The notes under the pieces were generated by a model. It had not been told where the DNA came from. It made no database searches and saw only the letters and a program-made list of their open reading frames with translations. Shown piece by piece: positions 24,929 through 33,288 of a DNA stretch of 64,000 bases. Position 1 is the first letter of the stretch. Every line of letters begins with the position of its first letter. The stretch lies in NCBI RefSeq assembly GCF_001425235.1, contig NZ_LMEA01000013.1, forward strand, positions 186,001-250,000. The letters run 5' to 3'. Origin of the DNA: Devosia sp. Root413D1 (GTDB lineage Bacteria; Pseudomonadota; Alphaproteobacteria; Rhizobiales; Devosiaceae). The position numbers were made by a program, and so were the translations under genes.

Positions 24929-25654
24929 CTAAACCTCACCCTTCGCCTGCATCACTTCGAGCGTCGAGCGGTGCACGCTCAGCAGGTGCGCCTGCATCGC
25001 CGCTTCCGCTGCTGCCGCATCGCGTGCCTCGAGCGCGGCGACGATCACCCGATGCTCGGCCAGCGAGCGCTCCAGCACATTGGGGGTTTCCGCCGCGATC
25101 CGCCGGTACTCCATGCCGAGCACGTAGAGCGAGTGCGAGATGGTGACGAGGAAGGTGTTGCCGGTCGCCGCGGCGATGGTCTCGTGGAACTCGGTATCGG
25201 CGAGCCGGAAGCCGAGGGAATCGTTGGTGAGGTGCACCTGCGCCTCGACCAGCTTGTGGAGCTTGGCCAGTTGCGCATCGGTGATCAGCCCGGTGGCCAT
25301 CCGGGCGATCGAGCCGTCGATCATCCGCCGGCTCTCGTACAGCGAGCCAAGATTCTGGCTGTCCAGCGTGATGAGGAACTGCAGCGGGCCGAGCAGGTCC
25401 GAGGCCTCGAGCCCGGTGACATAGATGCCGCCGCCCTGCCGCATTTTCAGGACGCCGAGTATCTGCAGCCCGCGCAGCGCTTCGCGCAGGCTCGGTCGGC
25501 TGACCTGCATATAGGTAGCGAGTTCCCGTTCCGGCGGCAGCTGGTCGCCCGGCTTCAGCGCCTTGGTCCGCACCATCTCGAGCAGGCGCTTGGCCACCTG
25601 CTCGGCGACGGAGCTGCTGCGTTCGATAGGCGCATAGGACTCAACCGCGATCAT
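24929..25654 (-). CDS. FadR-subfamily GntR transcriptional regulator of the rhamnose operon
   Basis: 241 residues: a GntR winged helix-turn-helix (PPERELATYMQVSRPSLREAL, about 40-60) and an FCD ligand domain with conserved His residues (TEFHETIAAATG). It is encoded between transporter and enzyme genes and overlaps the permease stop (ATGA); a GTG one codon upstream is also possible. Likely targets are the TTGGTC-type palindromes upstream of the binding-protein gene. The effector would be L-rhamnose, L-rhamnonate or the keto-deoxy acid. Confidence 0.9.
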   Translation of the reverse strand: MIAVESYAPIERSSSVAEQVAKRLLEMVRTKALKPGDQLPPERELATYMQVSRPSLREALRGLQILGVLKMRQGGGIYVTGLEASDLLGPLQFLITLDSQNLGSLYESRRMIDGSIARMATGLITDAQLAKLHKLVEAQVHLTNDSLGFRLADTEFHETIAAATGNTFLVTISHSLYVLGMEYRRIAAETPNVLERSLAEHRVIVAALEARDAAAAEAAMQAHLLSVHRSTLEVMQAKGEV

Positions 25655-26652
25655 CACTCACCCAGGGCGCGATTGCGCAACTGATCCAGACTCACCGCGA
25701 GCATCAGGACGACGCCGCGCGTCACATCCTGCCAGAAGCTCGATACGTTGAGCAGGGTCAAGCCATTGTTGAGCGTGCCCAGGATCAGCACCGCCAGGAG
25801 CGTCCCCCACACCGAGCCGCGCCCGCCATTGAGGCTGGTGCCACCCAGGATGATGGCGGCGATGACGGTGAGCAGCTGCGAGCCGGCGGCGTTCGGCCCG
25901 GCCGCCCCCAGCATGGCGCCGAGGATGGTGCCGGCCACGGCGCCGGCCAGCGCCGAGATGACGTAGAGCACGATCACCGTGCGCTCGACCGGAATGCCGA
26001 TCAGCCGCGATGCCTCGGCATTGCCGCCCGCCGCATAGATGAAGCGGCCGAACTTGGTCTTGGTCATCACCAGCCAGAGCGCGAAGAAAGTGACCACCAT
26101 GATGATCAGCGGGATCGGGATCGAGAACAGCCGCTCGTTGCCGATCCAGTTGAAGCCAGGGATCATCAGCGGCCTGGTGAGGCCGCCGGTCAGCACCAGC
26201 GCAATGCCCGAAACGATGCTCATCATCCCGAGTGTCGTGATCAGCGGGTTGAGCTTCAGCCGCGTGGTGAACAGCCCGTTGGCGACGCCGATCGCCGCGG
26301 CGAGCGCCAGCGCCAGCCCGACCGCCACCCAGACCGGCACCCCGAGCCCGACCAGCAGCGAGATCATCACCCCGGTCAGCCCGGCGATCGCCGCCACCGA
26401 CAGGTCGAGCCCGCCGGCAATGATCAGCGGCGTCCCCGCCGCGGCCATCAGCCCGATATAGGCGACGTTGAGCCCGATCTGCAGCATGTTGCGGGTGTTG
26501 AAGAAGAACGGCGACAGGATCGAGAACACCGCGATCAGGATCAGGTAGAACACCAGGAGCATGGCGACGCCCGACCAGGGCTTGGCGAGCAATTCCATGA
26601 ACCGGCGCTTTAGTGACGGGGCGGCGGCAGCGGTCTCGGTGGTGGTAGCCAT
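25654..26652 (-). CDS. CUT2-family ABC permease, rhamnose operon
   Basis: 332 residues with around nine hydrophobic segments and the paired family marks GGLDLSVAAIAG and ILGGTSLNGGRGS. It forms the channel, here as a single permease and so probably a homodimer. It begins nine bases after the ATPase stop and overlaps the regulator start. By context the substrate is L-rhamnose or an oligosaccharide product that contains it. Confidence 0.9.
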   Translation of the reverse strand: MATTTETAAAAPSLKRRFMELLAKPWSGVAMLLVFYLILIAVFSILSPFFFNTRNMLQIGLNVAYIGLMAAAGTPLIIAGGLDLSVAAIAGLTGVMISLLVGLGVPVWVAVGLALALAAAIGVANGLFTTRLKLNPLITTLGMMSIVSGIALVLTGGLTRPLMIPGFNWIGNERLFSIPIPLIIMVVTFFALWLVMTKTKFGRFIYAAGGNAEASRLIGIPVERTVIVLYVISALAGAVAGTILGAMLGAAGPNAAGSQLLTVIAAIILGGTSLNGGRGSVWGTLLAVLILGTLNNGLTLLNVSSFWQDVTRGVVLMLAVSLDQLRNRALGE

Positions 26653-26661
26653 GGCGATCCT

Positions 26662-28176
26662 TCAGGCAGTTTGGGTTTCGGCCGTGGCGGCCATCAGCGC
26701 AGCGGGAGTGACCCCGCGCGGGAATTGTTCGACGACGCGCCCGCGGTCGAGCACCAGCGAGCGATCGGAAATGCCGGCGACTTCTTCGACATCGGACGAG
26801 AGGATGATCACCGCATAGCCCTTGGCGGTGAGCTCGCGCAGCTTGCCGTAGATCTCGCGACGCGCCCCGATATCGACGCCGCGCGTCGGCTCCTCGAGGA
26901 TCAGCAGCTTCACCCCCTCGACCAGCCAGCGGGCGAGACACACTTTCTGCTGGTTGCCGCCCGACAAGGTCCTGAGCTTTTGCTCCGGCCCGCGGGTGCG
27001 GATACCGAGGTCGCGGATCCAGTTCTGCGCGTGCCCGGTCTCGGCTTCGGTGGAAACGAACAGCCCGCGGGTGAAGCGGCTCTGGAACGGCAGCGCGATG
27101 TTCTCGCGCACCGTCAGGTCGGCGATGATGCCTTCCTTCTTCCGCTCGGCGGCGACGAAGCCGATACCGGCCTCCTTGCCGTGCTGCGGCGTCGACGGCC
27201 GGTAGGGTCGCCCATCGAGCGTCACCTGGCCGCTGCGTTCGCTGTGCACCGCGCCATAAAGCGCCCGGCCCAGCACTTCGACGCCGGAGCCGACCAGCCC
27301 GAAGATGCCGAGGATCTCGCCCGAGCGCACCGCAAAACTGACATCGGCAATCTTGCCGCGAACGCCAAAACCTTCGACCTTCAGCACGTCGGTGCCGGGT
27401 GGCGGGGGAGGTTCGGTCGGATAGAGATCGCCGGCGGTGGCGCCGAGCATGGCGGCCAGCACTTCGGCTTTGTTGGTAGTGGCGGTGACGAAGTCGCCGG
27501 CATTGCGGCCGTCGCGCAGCACCACGATGCGATCGGAAATCTCGAACACCTCGCTCATGTAGTGCGAGATATAAACCACCGAGACGCGCTGCTCTTTCAG
27601 CCGGCGGATGATGGCGAACAGGAGTTCGGCTTCCTGCTCGGTGAGCGCGGCAGTCGGTTCGTCCATGATCAGGATCCGCGCCTGCCCGGCAATGGCGCGG
27701 GCAATCTCGACGATGCGCTGCTCGGCCACCGACAGGCGCTTGACGTCCTGGTGTGTATCGAGCGCCTCGAAGCCCAGTTGGGCGAGGAGCTCGGTGGCGC
27801 GGATATGGATGGTCTTGTAGTCGACCTGTTTGAAGCCGAAGCCCGGCTTCATCGGCAGATCGCCGAGGAGGATATTCTCGCCGACGCTGAGGTCGGGCAT
27901 GACCGAGATTTCCTGCGGCAGCAGCTTTACCCCGGCCGCGATCGCGTCAGCGGGCTTGCCGAACACCACCGCCTGCCCGTCGACTTCGACGGTCCCAGCA
28001 TCGCGGCTGTAGAGCCCGGTGAGAATCTTCACCAGTGTCGACTTGCCGGCGCCGTTCGAGCCGAGCAGCGCCACGACCTCTCCGGCTTCGAGCGTCAGCT
28101 CGACATTGCTGAGCACCGGGACGCCGCCAAAGGACTTGTCGATGCCGCGCATCGAAAGCCGTGCTGTGCTGGACAT
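26662..28176 (-). CDS. CUT2-family ABC ATPase (two domains), rhamnose operon
   Basis: 504 residues. First domain: Walker A GSNGAGKST (about 36-44) and LIMDEPTAALTEQE. Second domain: degenerate GLVGSGVEV, then LSGGNQQK and LLILEEPTRGVD, where Glu follows Leu in the Walker B. It powers the importer with the permease and binding protein in the same operon. A perfect 13-bp stem-loop separates it from the binding-protein gene. Confidence 0.92.
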   Translation of the reverse strand: MSSTARLSMRGIDKSFGGVPVLSNVELTLEAGEVVALLGSNGAGKSTLVKILTGLYSRDAGTVEVDGQAVVFGKPADAIAAGVKLLPQEISVMPDLSVGENILLGDLPMKPGFGFKQVDYKTIHIRATELLAQLGFEALDTHQDVKRLSVAEQRIVEIARAIAGQARILIMDEPTAALTEQEAELLFAIIRRLKEQRVSVVYISHYMSEVFEISDRIVVLRDGRNAGDFVTATTNKAEVLAAMLGATAGDLYPTEPPPPPGTDVLKVEGFGVRGKIADVSFAVRSGEILGIFGLVGSGVEVLGRALYGAVHSERSGQVTLDGRPYRPSTPQHGKEAGIGFVAAERKKEGIIADLTVRENIALPFQSRFTRGLFVSTEAETGHAQNWIRDLGIRTRGPEQKLRTLSGGNQQKVCLARWLVEGVKLLILEEPTRGVDIGARREIYGKLRELTAKGYAVIILSSDVEEVAGISDRSLVLDRGRVVEQFPRGVTPAALMAATAETQTA

Positions 28177-28198
28177 ACGATAACCTGTCGGAAAAAGA

Positions 28199-28228
28199 TT
28201 GGGACGGTGGCTGATGCCACCGTCCCAA
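28199..28228 (-). promoter_or_regulatory. Stem-loop between binding-protein and ATPase genes
   Basis: TTGGGACGGTGGC pairs perfectly with GCCACCGTCCCAA around a TGAT loop. On the transcribed strand it lies just after the binding-protein stop and is not followed by a long T-run. It is the kind of hairpin that protects the upstream mRNA or reduces read-through. Confidence 0.82.
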
Positions 28229-28235
28229 GTCAGGG

Positions 28236-29423
28236 TCAGTTGGTCGGGATCAGGTTGAGCGAGTCCTGCAGCTCGGGGAGCTTGCGGATCTCCTCGAGGT
28301 GGGCCTTGTAGGCGTCCTCGGGCAGCTCGAAGGTGATCGCATCCGGCGTCGCCGAGCAGGCGAAGTCCTTGTAGAACTCGCAGACATTGCCGTCGGTGAC
28401 CATGTAGTGGGTCATCAGCACGGTGTCCGGAACCTCCTTGCCGGCCAGCTCCATCAGGGCCAGCGGCACGAGGAAGTTGCCGTAGCGCTCGGGGAAATAG
28501 CCCACCGAAGCGACGAAGGCCGGCTCGTCGATCAGCGTCTGGATTTCGTCGGCGCCCATGCCGACGACGATCAGGTCAGCCTCGCGGCCCGCCTGCTTGA
28601 CGGCGCGCAGCATGCCGGTCGCCGCCTGGTCGTTGATCGCCGTCACCATGATCGGCACGCCCTCGGGAATCCGCCCGATAACGTTGTTCATCTGGGTGAA
28701 GCTCTCTTCCAGCGTATTCTTGGTGTCGATCTTGATCACCTGCGCATCGGCGAACTCGCCGACGGCACCCTTGAAGCCGGCCACCTGGCCGTTGGTGCGC
28801 ATCGCCGGCACGGCGCCCGACTGCGGCAACTCGCCGACCACCAGGTAGCCGGTCTTCACCTTGTCGGCGCCGAACTTCTGGATCGCCGCCTGGCCGAGAT
28901 AGGCGCCGCCCATGAAGCCCGACTTCGGGTTGTTGGCGCCGAAGAAGGTGGCGCCCGGCATCGGGATGTCGATGGCGATGACCTTGGTGTTGGCCTCGTT
29001 CATCTTCTGCATGATGGTGGCGCCGAAATTCGCATCGGTCTGGAATTCGATGACGAAGTCGACATTGCGCTGCAGGAAGCTCTCGGCATTGGCCAGCGCC
29101 GTGGCGCCATCGAGCCGGTTGTCGACGATCTGCAGGTCGATGCCCGCAGCCTCGGCATTGGCGACGATGCCCTGCTCCACCTTGAGGCAGAACGAGATAT
29201 CGCGCTGCAGGTTGGCAAAGCCGATGGTCAGCTTCTGACCGTTGCGCGGCGCATTGGCGGCGATCGCGTCGACCACCATCGCAGCGAGCTGCTCGGCGCT
29301 CACCATGTTGCCGTCAAAACTGGTCGGATCGAAGCCGTGGAAATCCTCGGCGAAGGCGGCGCCCGACATAAGGGCCGCCGTCAGCCCGGCGATCGCAGCC
29401 AGGCGCAGACTCTTCAGTCGCAT
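28236..29423 (-). CDS. CUT2-type periplasmic binding protein, rhamnose operon
   Basis: 395 residues. Signal peptide MRLKSLRLAAIAGLTAALMS ending near AFAED (about residue 25). The mature part is of the sugar-binding type 1 fold, with IDIPMPGATFFGANN and ITAINDQAATG near the hinge. It is the first gene of the operon and the only one with a signal peptide. The ligand is inferred to be L-rhamnose. Confidence 0.88.
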   Translation of the reverse strand: MRLKSLRLAAIAGLTAALMSGAAFAEDFHGFDPTSFDGNMVSAEQLAAMVVDAIAANAPRNGQKLTIGFANLQRDISFCLKVEQGIVANAEAAGIDLQIVDNRLDGATALANAESFLQRNVDFVIEFQTDANFGATIMQKMNEANTKVIAIDIPMPGATFFGANNPKSGFMGGAYLGQAAIQKFGADKVKTGYLVVGELPQSGAVPAMRTNGQVAGFKGAVGEFADAQVIKIDTKNTLEESFTQMNNVIGRIPEGVPIMVTAINDQAATGMLRAVKQAGREADLIVVGMGADEIQTLIDEPAFVASVGYFPERYGNFLVPLALMELAGKEVPDTVLMTHYMVTDGNVCEFYKDFACSATPDAITFELPEDAYKAHLEEIRKLPELQDSLNLIPTN

Positions 29424-29446
29424 GTTCTCTCTCCCTTGTATTGGAC

Positions 29447-29463
29447 AATTGGTCAGTCCAATT
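29447..29463. promoter_or_regulatory. FadR-type operator candidate 1
   Basis: The six-base arms AATTGG and CCAATT are perfect around a TCAGT centre, giving the core TTGGTCAGTCCAA. It lies 24 bases before the start of the binding-protein gene on the minus strand, over the expected promoter. Confidence 0.68.
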
Positions 29464-29514
29464 ATCCAAGCTCATATCGCGTCCATTTTCCGGGCGCAAG
29501 CCAGTTCTGGCTAT

Positions 29515-29527
29515 TTGGTCAGACCAA
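29515..29527. promoter_or_regulatory. FadR-type operator candidate 2
   Basis: TTGGTC-A-GACCAA is a perfect 13-base palindrome of the kind bound by FadR-subfamily GntR proteins. It lies 92 bases before the rhamnose operon and 58 bases before the divergent SGNH hydrolase gene, so it may serve both. Confidence 0.75.
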
Positions 29528-29585
29528 TTATGCGTTGACCACTCCTCGCGCTTGACCGTACGGCTAGCGAAAACGGGAGGTCCGA

Positions 29586-30260
29586 ATGGCAGATCAGGCG
29601 TCCGCACCGTTGTCGGTGCTGGCTTATGGCGATTCCAATACCTGGGGCGCCGTGCCCCAGCCTTATCGCGGCGCCGGCGGCCGCTTCGGCGTCACTCAGC
29701 GCTGGCCGCGCATCATGCAGGCGGCGCTCGGCGCCGGCGTCAACGTCTTCGAGGAGGGGCTCAACGGCCGCACCACCTGCGTCGACGATCCGATCGAGGG
29801 CGAGATCCGCAACGGTGAGCGCTACCTGCCGGTGTCGCTGATCACCCACATGCCGCTCGACCTGGTGATCATCATGCTGGGCACCAACGACCTGAAGGCG
29901 CGGCTGTCGATGACTGCGGGCGATATCGCCGATGGCGCCGGCAAGCTCGCCGACCTGGTGCGCCGCTCCACTGCCGGTCCCGAGGGTCTCGCCCCCGAAG
30001 TGCTGCTGGTGTCGCCCGCCCCGCTGGCGAGGCTCACCTGGCTCACCGAAATGTTCGAAGCCGGCAGCGCCAAATCGCAGAAATTCGCCGCCGAATACGC
30101 CCGCGTCGCCAAGGCCTATGGCGTGCACTTTTTCGACGCCGGCAGCGTCATCAGCTCGAGCGACGACGACGGCATTCACCTCGACGCCGGAGCGCACCAG
30201 ACGCTCGGTTTGGCGCTGGCGGGGGAAGTGCGGCGGATTTTGGAGATCGGTGCCGCCTGA
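29586..30260 (+). CDS. SGNH/GDSL-family hydrolase (arylesterase-like)
   Basis: 224 residues. Block I GDSNTWG (Ser nucleophile, about 15-21), block II Gly in LNGRTTC, block III GTND (about 98-101) and the block V Asp/His pair in DGIHLDAGAHQ are all visible. Such enzymes remove acyl groups from sugars or aryl esters. There is no signal peptide, so the protein is cytoplasmic. GGGAGG precedes the ATG. It is divergent from the rhamnose transporter operon and shares its operator region; deacylation of an imported rhamnosyl compound is a possible role. Confidence 0.88.
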   Translation: MADQASAPLSVLAYGDSNTWGAVPQPYRGAGGRFGVTQRWPRIMQAALGAGVNVFEEGLNGRTTCVDDPIEGEIRNGERYLPVSLITHMPLDLVIIMLGTNDLKARLSMTAGDIADGAGKLADLVRRSTAGPEGLAPEVLLVSPAPLARLTWLTEMFEAGSAKSQKFAAEYARVAKAYGVHFFDAGSVISSSDDDGIHLDAGAHQTLGLALAGEVRRILEIGAA

Positions 30261-30290
30261 ACGGAATTGCTCCGCTGGTGCGGTGGAACG

Positions 30291-30446
30291 CCTTCTCCCC
30301 TTGTGGGAGAAGGTGCCCGAAGGGCGGATGAGGGGTTCTCTCCGCCCACTCAGTCGCTCGTCGCTACGCTCCGATCGCGCATCGCCTGGCGATGCGGGAC
30401 CCCTCATCCGGCGCTGCGCGCCACCTTCTCCCACAAGGGGAGAAGG
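30291..30446. repeat. Family C composite palindromic repeat
   Basis: Same structure and nearly the same sequence as 5345-5500: terminal CCTTCTCCCCTTGTGGGAGA and CTTCTCCCACAAGGGGAGAA, inner GAAGGGCGGATGAGGGGT, and the middle CGCTCGTCGCTACGCTCCGA. It separates two convergent genes. Confidence 0.85.
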
Positions 30447-30489
30447 CAAGCCGGTGGCTAGGCCACTCTCGGAGCCGAGAGCCCGGTGG

Positions 30490-31617
30490 CTACCCAAGGC
30501 TCAACGCCTTCACCACCGCCTCATCCACCTCGATCCCAAGCCCCGGACGCGTCGGTGCGTAGGCAAATCCACCCTGCTGGCGGATCGGTTCGTCGACCAG
30601 GTCCGTCTGCACCACGACCGGGATCGGCTTGAACTCGAACAGCCGCGCATTGGGCGAGCAGAGCGACAGGTGGAGGCTCGCCGCACTGAGGATCGCCGTG
30701 CTCCAGGCATGAGCATTGATGGTGATGCCGGCCGCGCCGCACAGCGCGTCGATCTTCGAGAACCCGGTGACCCCCTCGGCGCGCGACGGGTCGACCCCGA
30801 GCACATCGACTGTGCCGGTCTCGATCAGCCGCTGGTAGCCGGTGACGGTGAACTCGCGCTCGCCGGTACCAATCGGCATGTTGGGCAGCGCCGCCTTCAA
30901 CGCCCGGTAGTCGTCGATGCGGGTCGGATAGAACGGCTCCTCGATCCAGCCGATATCGTACTCGGCCATCCGCCGCGTCGTCGCGATGCCGGTATCGCGG
31001 TCCCATTTCACCCCGTTGCCGACATCGACGATGATCTCGAAGTCGGGCCCGAGCGCCTCCCGCAATTCGCGCACGAAGGCGACGTCGTTGTCCGGGTCCT
31101 GCCCGATATTGGAGAGGCCGCGCTTGCCGAAGCCGAGCTTGGCGCCGCGATAACCCTCGGCCTGGTAGCCGACGATCTCCTCGACGCACAGCGCCCGTGT
31201 CGCCTTGTTGACGTGGCTGGAGGAATAGGCCGGCAGGCTCTCATGCGCTTTGCCGCCCAGCAGCTCATAGAGCGGCTTGCCCTCACGCTTGCCCTCGATA
31301 TCCCACAGCGCCATGTCGAGCGCCGAATAGGCGAAGCAGGCAATGCCGCCTTCGCCGTACCACCAGGCATGCGCCCGCATCTTCTCCCAGGCTGTCGTGA
31401 TGCTGATCTCGCCGGCAGCAGCGAGCAGCGGCCCGAAGCCGGTATCGATCAAGGTCTTGGTCGCCCAGCAGGCCTCCGGCCACATGGCGATGCCCTCGCC
31501 CCAGCCGACCACGCCATCCACCGTCTCGACCTTGACCAGCACCGTCTGGCGCAGGTTGCCGTGGTCGTTGGTGTCGGCATAGCGGATCACGTGGCTGGTA
31601 ATCTGGCCCACGCGCAT
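30490..31617 (-). CDS. Enolase-superfamily sugar-acid dehydratase (mandelate racemase subgroup)
   Basis: 375 residues. Catalytic Lys160 (AKLGFGK), metal ligands Asp198 (IVDVGN), Glu226 (WIEEP) and Glu253 (GTGERE), and His303 (NAHAW) define the mandelate racemase subgroup. Most members dehydrate or racemise sugar acids. The exact substrate is not apparent. A GGGAG precedes the start. It is divergent from a FadR-led operon, with a perfect palindromic operator between, so it probably belongs to the same pathway. Confidence 0.87.
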   Translation of the reverse strand: MRVGQITSHVIRYADTNDHGNLRQTVLVKVETVDGVVGWGEGIAMWPEACWATKTLIDTGFGPLLAAAGEISITTAWEKMRAHAWWYGEGGIACFAYSALDMALWDIEGKREGKPLYELLGGKAHESLPAYSSSHVNKATRALCVEEIVGYQAEGYRGAKLGFGKRGLSNIGQDPDNDVAFVRELREALGPDFEIIVDVGNGVKWDRDTGIATTRRMAEYDIGWIEEPFYPTRIDDYRALKAALPNMPIGTGEREFTVTGYQRLIETGTVDVLGVDPSRAEGVTGFSKIDALCGAAGITINAHAWSTAILSAASLHLSLCSPNARLFEFKPIPVVVQTDLVDEPIRQQGGFAYAPTRPGLGIEVDEAVVKALSLG

Positions 31618-31693
31618 TGCGGCATCTCCCTCGACGGCCTGTTGCCCAGCCCTGCTTGGCGTTGACTAGCACCGAGGGCGCTGCTAGGTCAAG

Positions 31694-31710
31694 AAGTGGT
31701 CAGACCACTT
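31694..31710. promoter_or_regulatory. FadR-type operator between enolase-family gene and FadR regulator
   Basis: AAGTGGTC-A-GACCACTT is a perfect 17-base palindrome with the same TGGTCAGACCA core as at 29515-29527. It lies 50 bases before the regulator start and about 77 before the divergent dehydratase start. This suggests coordinate, autoregulated control. Confidence 0.85.
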
Positions 31711-31760
31711 GGCCACTTGTGACAAGACGGCGAGCCAAGCCGCACCGGGGAGCGTAGACA

Positions 31761-32486
31761 GTGCCGATCAGTGATCTCAGCGGCGAAGTGCCGTTGCGCC
31801 GTTCCGGCCTGACCGAGATGCTGGTGGCGCGCCTGCTCGGCCTCGTCACGACCGGCAACCTGAAGCCCGGCGACCAGTTGCCACCCGAGCGCAAGCTGGC
31901 CGAAACCTTCGAGGTCTCCCGCCCCACGTTGCGCGAAGCTTTACGCGCCCTCGCCGTGCTCGGGGTGATCGAGGTGCGCCATGGCGGCGGCGTCTTCGTC
32001 TCGCAGCTCGAAGCCTCGGACCTCCTCGCGCCGCTGACCTTCTTCCTGACGCTGCGCGCTGCCGAGGTCGAAAAGCTGTACGAAGCGCGAAAACTGATCG
32101 AGGGCGAGATCGCGGCGCTCGCCGCCAGCCGCGGCGACGCGGCAGCCTTCGACGAACTCGACGCGCTGATCGCCGCGCAGGAAGAAGCCAAGCTCGAGCC
32201 GGCGCGCTATCGCGACGTCGATACCGCCTTCCATCGCCGGCTCGGCGAACTCGCCGGCAACGAGTTCCTGTCGCGCGCCGCCCAGAGCCTCAACGTGCTC
32301 GGCCAGGAATTCAGGAAGACGGCGTCGGAAACGCCCAACGTCATTTCGACCTCGATTGCCGACCATCGCATCATTGTCGAAGCGATCCGGCGGCGCGATG
32401 CTGCGGCGGCACGACAGGCGATGGTCACCCACATGGACCATGTGCTGCAATCCACCGAGGCTACGATGAAGGCGAAAGACGAATGA
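31761..32486 (+). CDS. FadR-subfamily GntR transcriptional regulator
   Basis: 241 residues, starting at GTG with GGGGAG nine bases upstream. The winged helix-turn-helix has PPERKLAETFEVSRPTLREA (about 39-58), and the C-terminal FCD domain has the DTAFHRRLGELAGN metal/ligand motif. It is the first gene of a six-gene operon and overlaps the next gene by four bases. It is closely similar in layout to the regulator at 24929-25654, and the candidate operators share a core, so cross-talk between the two pathways is possible. Confidence 0.9.
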   Translation: MPISDLSGEVPLRRSGLTEMLVARLLGLVTTGNLKPGDQLPPERKLAETFEVSRPTLREALRALAVLGVIEVRHGGGVFVSQLEASDLLAPLTFFLTLRAAEVEKLYEARKLIEGEIAALAASRGDAAAFDELDALIAAQEEAKLEPARYRDVDTAFHRRLGELAGNEFLSRAAQSLNVLGQEFRKTASETPNVISTSIADHRIIVEAIRRRDAAAARQAMVTHMDHVLQSTEATMKAKDE

Positions 32487-33265
32487 CCGAAAGACGCTGG
32501 GGCCTCGACAAGGTCACCGAAGCCGACATCCTCGCCGGTGGCTTTTCCACCCCGTGGGACGCGCCGTTCATCCCGCCCTTCCCCTTCACCTTCCGTAATG
32601 CCGAAGTGCTGACGGTGTTCTGGCGCACCGACCCCAAGGCGATGCAGTTCCTCGCCCCGCCGCCGGTCGAAGCTACCGGCGACGTGGTCTGCGTCCACAT
32701 CTACAAGATGAACGACACCAGCTGGATCGGGCCCTATCACGAGGCCAACGTGATGTTCGGCGCCAAGCTTCCCAACGGCCGCTCCGGCGCTTACTCGCCC
32801 TACCTGTTCCTTGCCTCGGATGGCGGCGTGGCGCATGGCCGCGAGGTGCATGGCCAACCCAAGAAACTCGCCAACCCGTTCCTCGAGTTCCGTGGCGACC
32901 TGATGGTCGGCGGGGTCGAGCGCAACGGCATCGACGTCATCACCGTCACCACCCCCTACAAGCAGCAGCCGGTCGACCCGGCGCTGATGAAGGCGCATTT
33001 CGATTACGGCACCAACCTCAATCTGAAGGCCATCAACCACATCGACGGCACTCCGGCGATCCGCCAGATCACCTCGCGCAAACTCACCGACGTGAAGGTA
33101 CACGAATGCTGGCGTGGGCCCGCGACGGTGGAGCTGCGGCCCAACGCCCAGGCGCCGGTGTTCCGCCTGCCGGTGGTCGAACCGCTCGAGGCCTTCTACT
33201 GGCGCGCCGATTTCACTCTCGTCACCGGCGAGATCATCCACGACTATCTGGGCAAGAGCGCATAA
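32483..33265 (+). CDS. Acetoacetate decarboxylase-family protein
   Basis: 260 residues. GREVHGQPKKLANP (119-132) contains the adjacent lysines Lys127-Lys128 that in true acetoacetate decarboxylase form the Schiff base. Members of this family also act as cyclases, dehydratases and aldolases on keto acids. Its place between a sugar-acid regulator and sugar oxidoreductases makes plain acetone formation unlikely. Start and stop overlap or abut the neighbours. Confidence 0.86.
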   Translation: MTERRWGLDKVTEADILAGGFSTPWDAPFIPPFPFTFRNAEVLTVFWRTDPKAMQFLAPPPVEATGDVVCVHIYKMNDTSWIGPYHEANVMFGAKLPNGRSGAYSPYLFLASDGGVAHGREVHGQPKKLANPFLEFRGDLMVGGVERNGIDVITVTTPYKQQPVDPALMKAHFDYGTNLNLKAINHIDGTPAIRQITSRKLTDVKVHECWRGPATVELRPNAQAPVFRLPVVEPLEAFYWRADFTLVTGEIIHDYLGKSA

Positions 33266-33288
33266 GCGCCGATCCCTGGGAGGACAGT

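Noticed and set aside
32483-33265. True acetoacetate decarboxylase for acetone formation
   Set aside because: Active-site lysines match, but no CoA transferase or thiolase is present and the operon is of the sugar type; only family membership is claimed.
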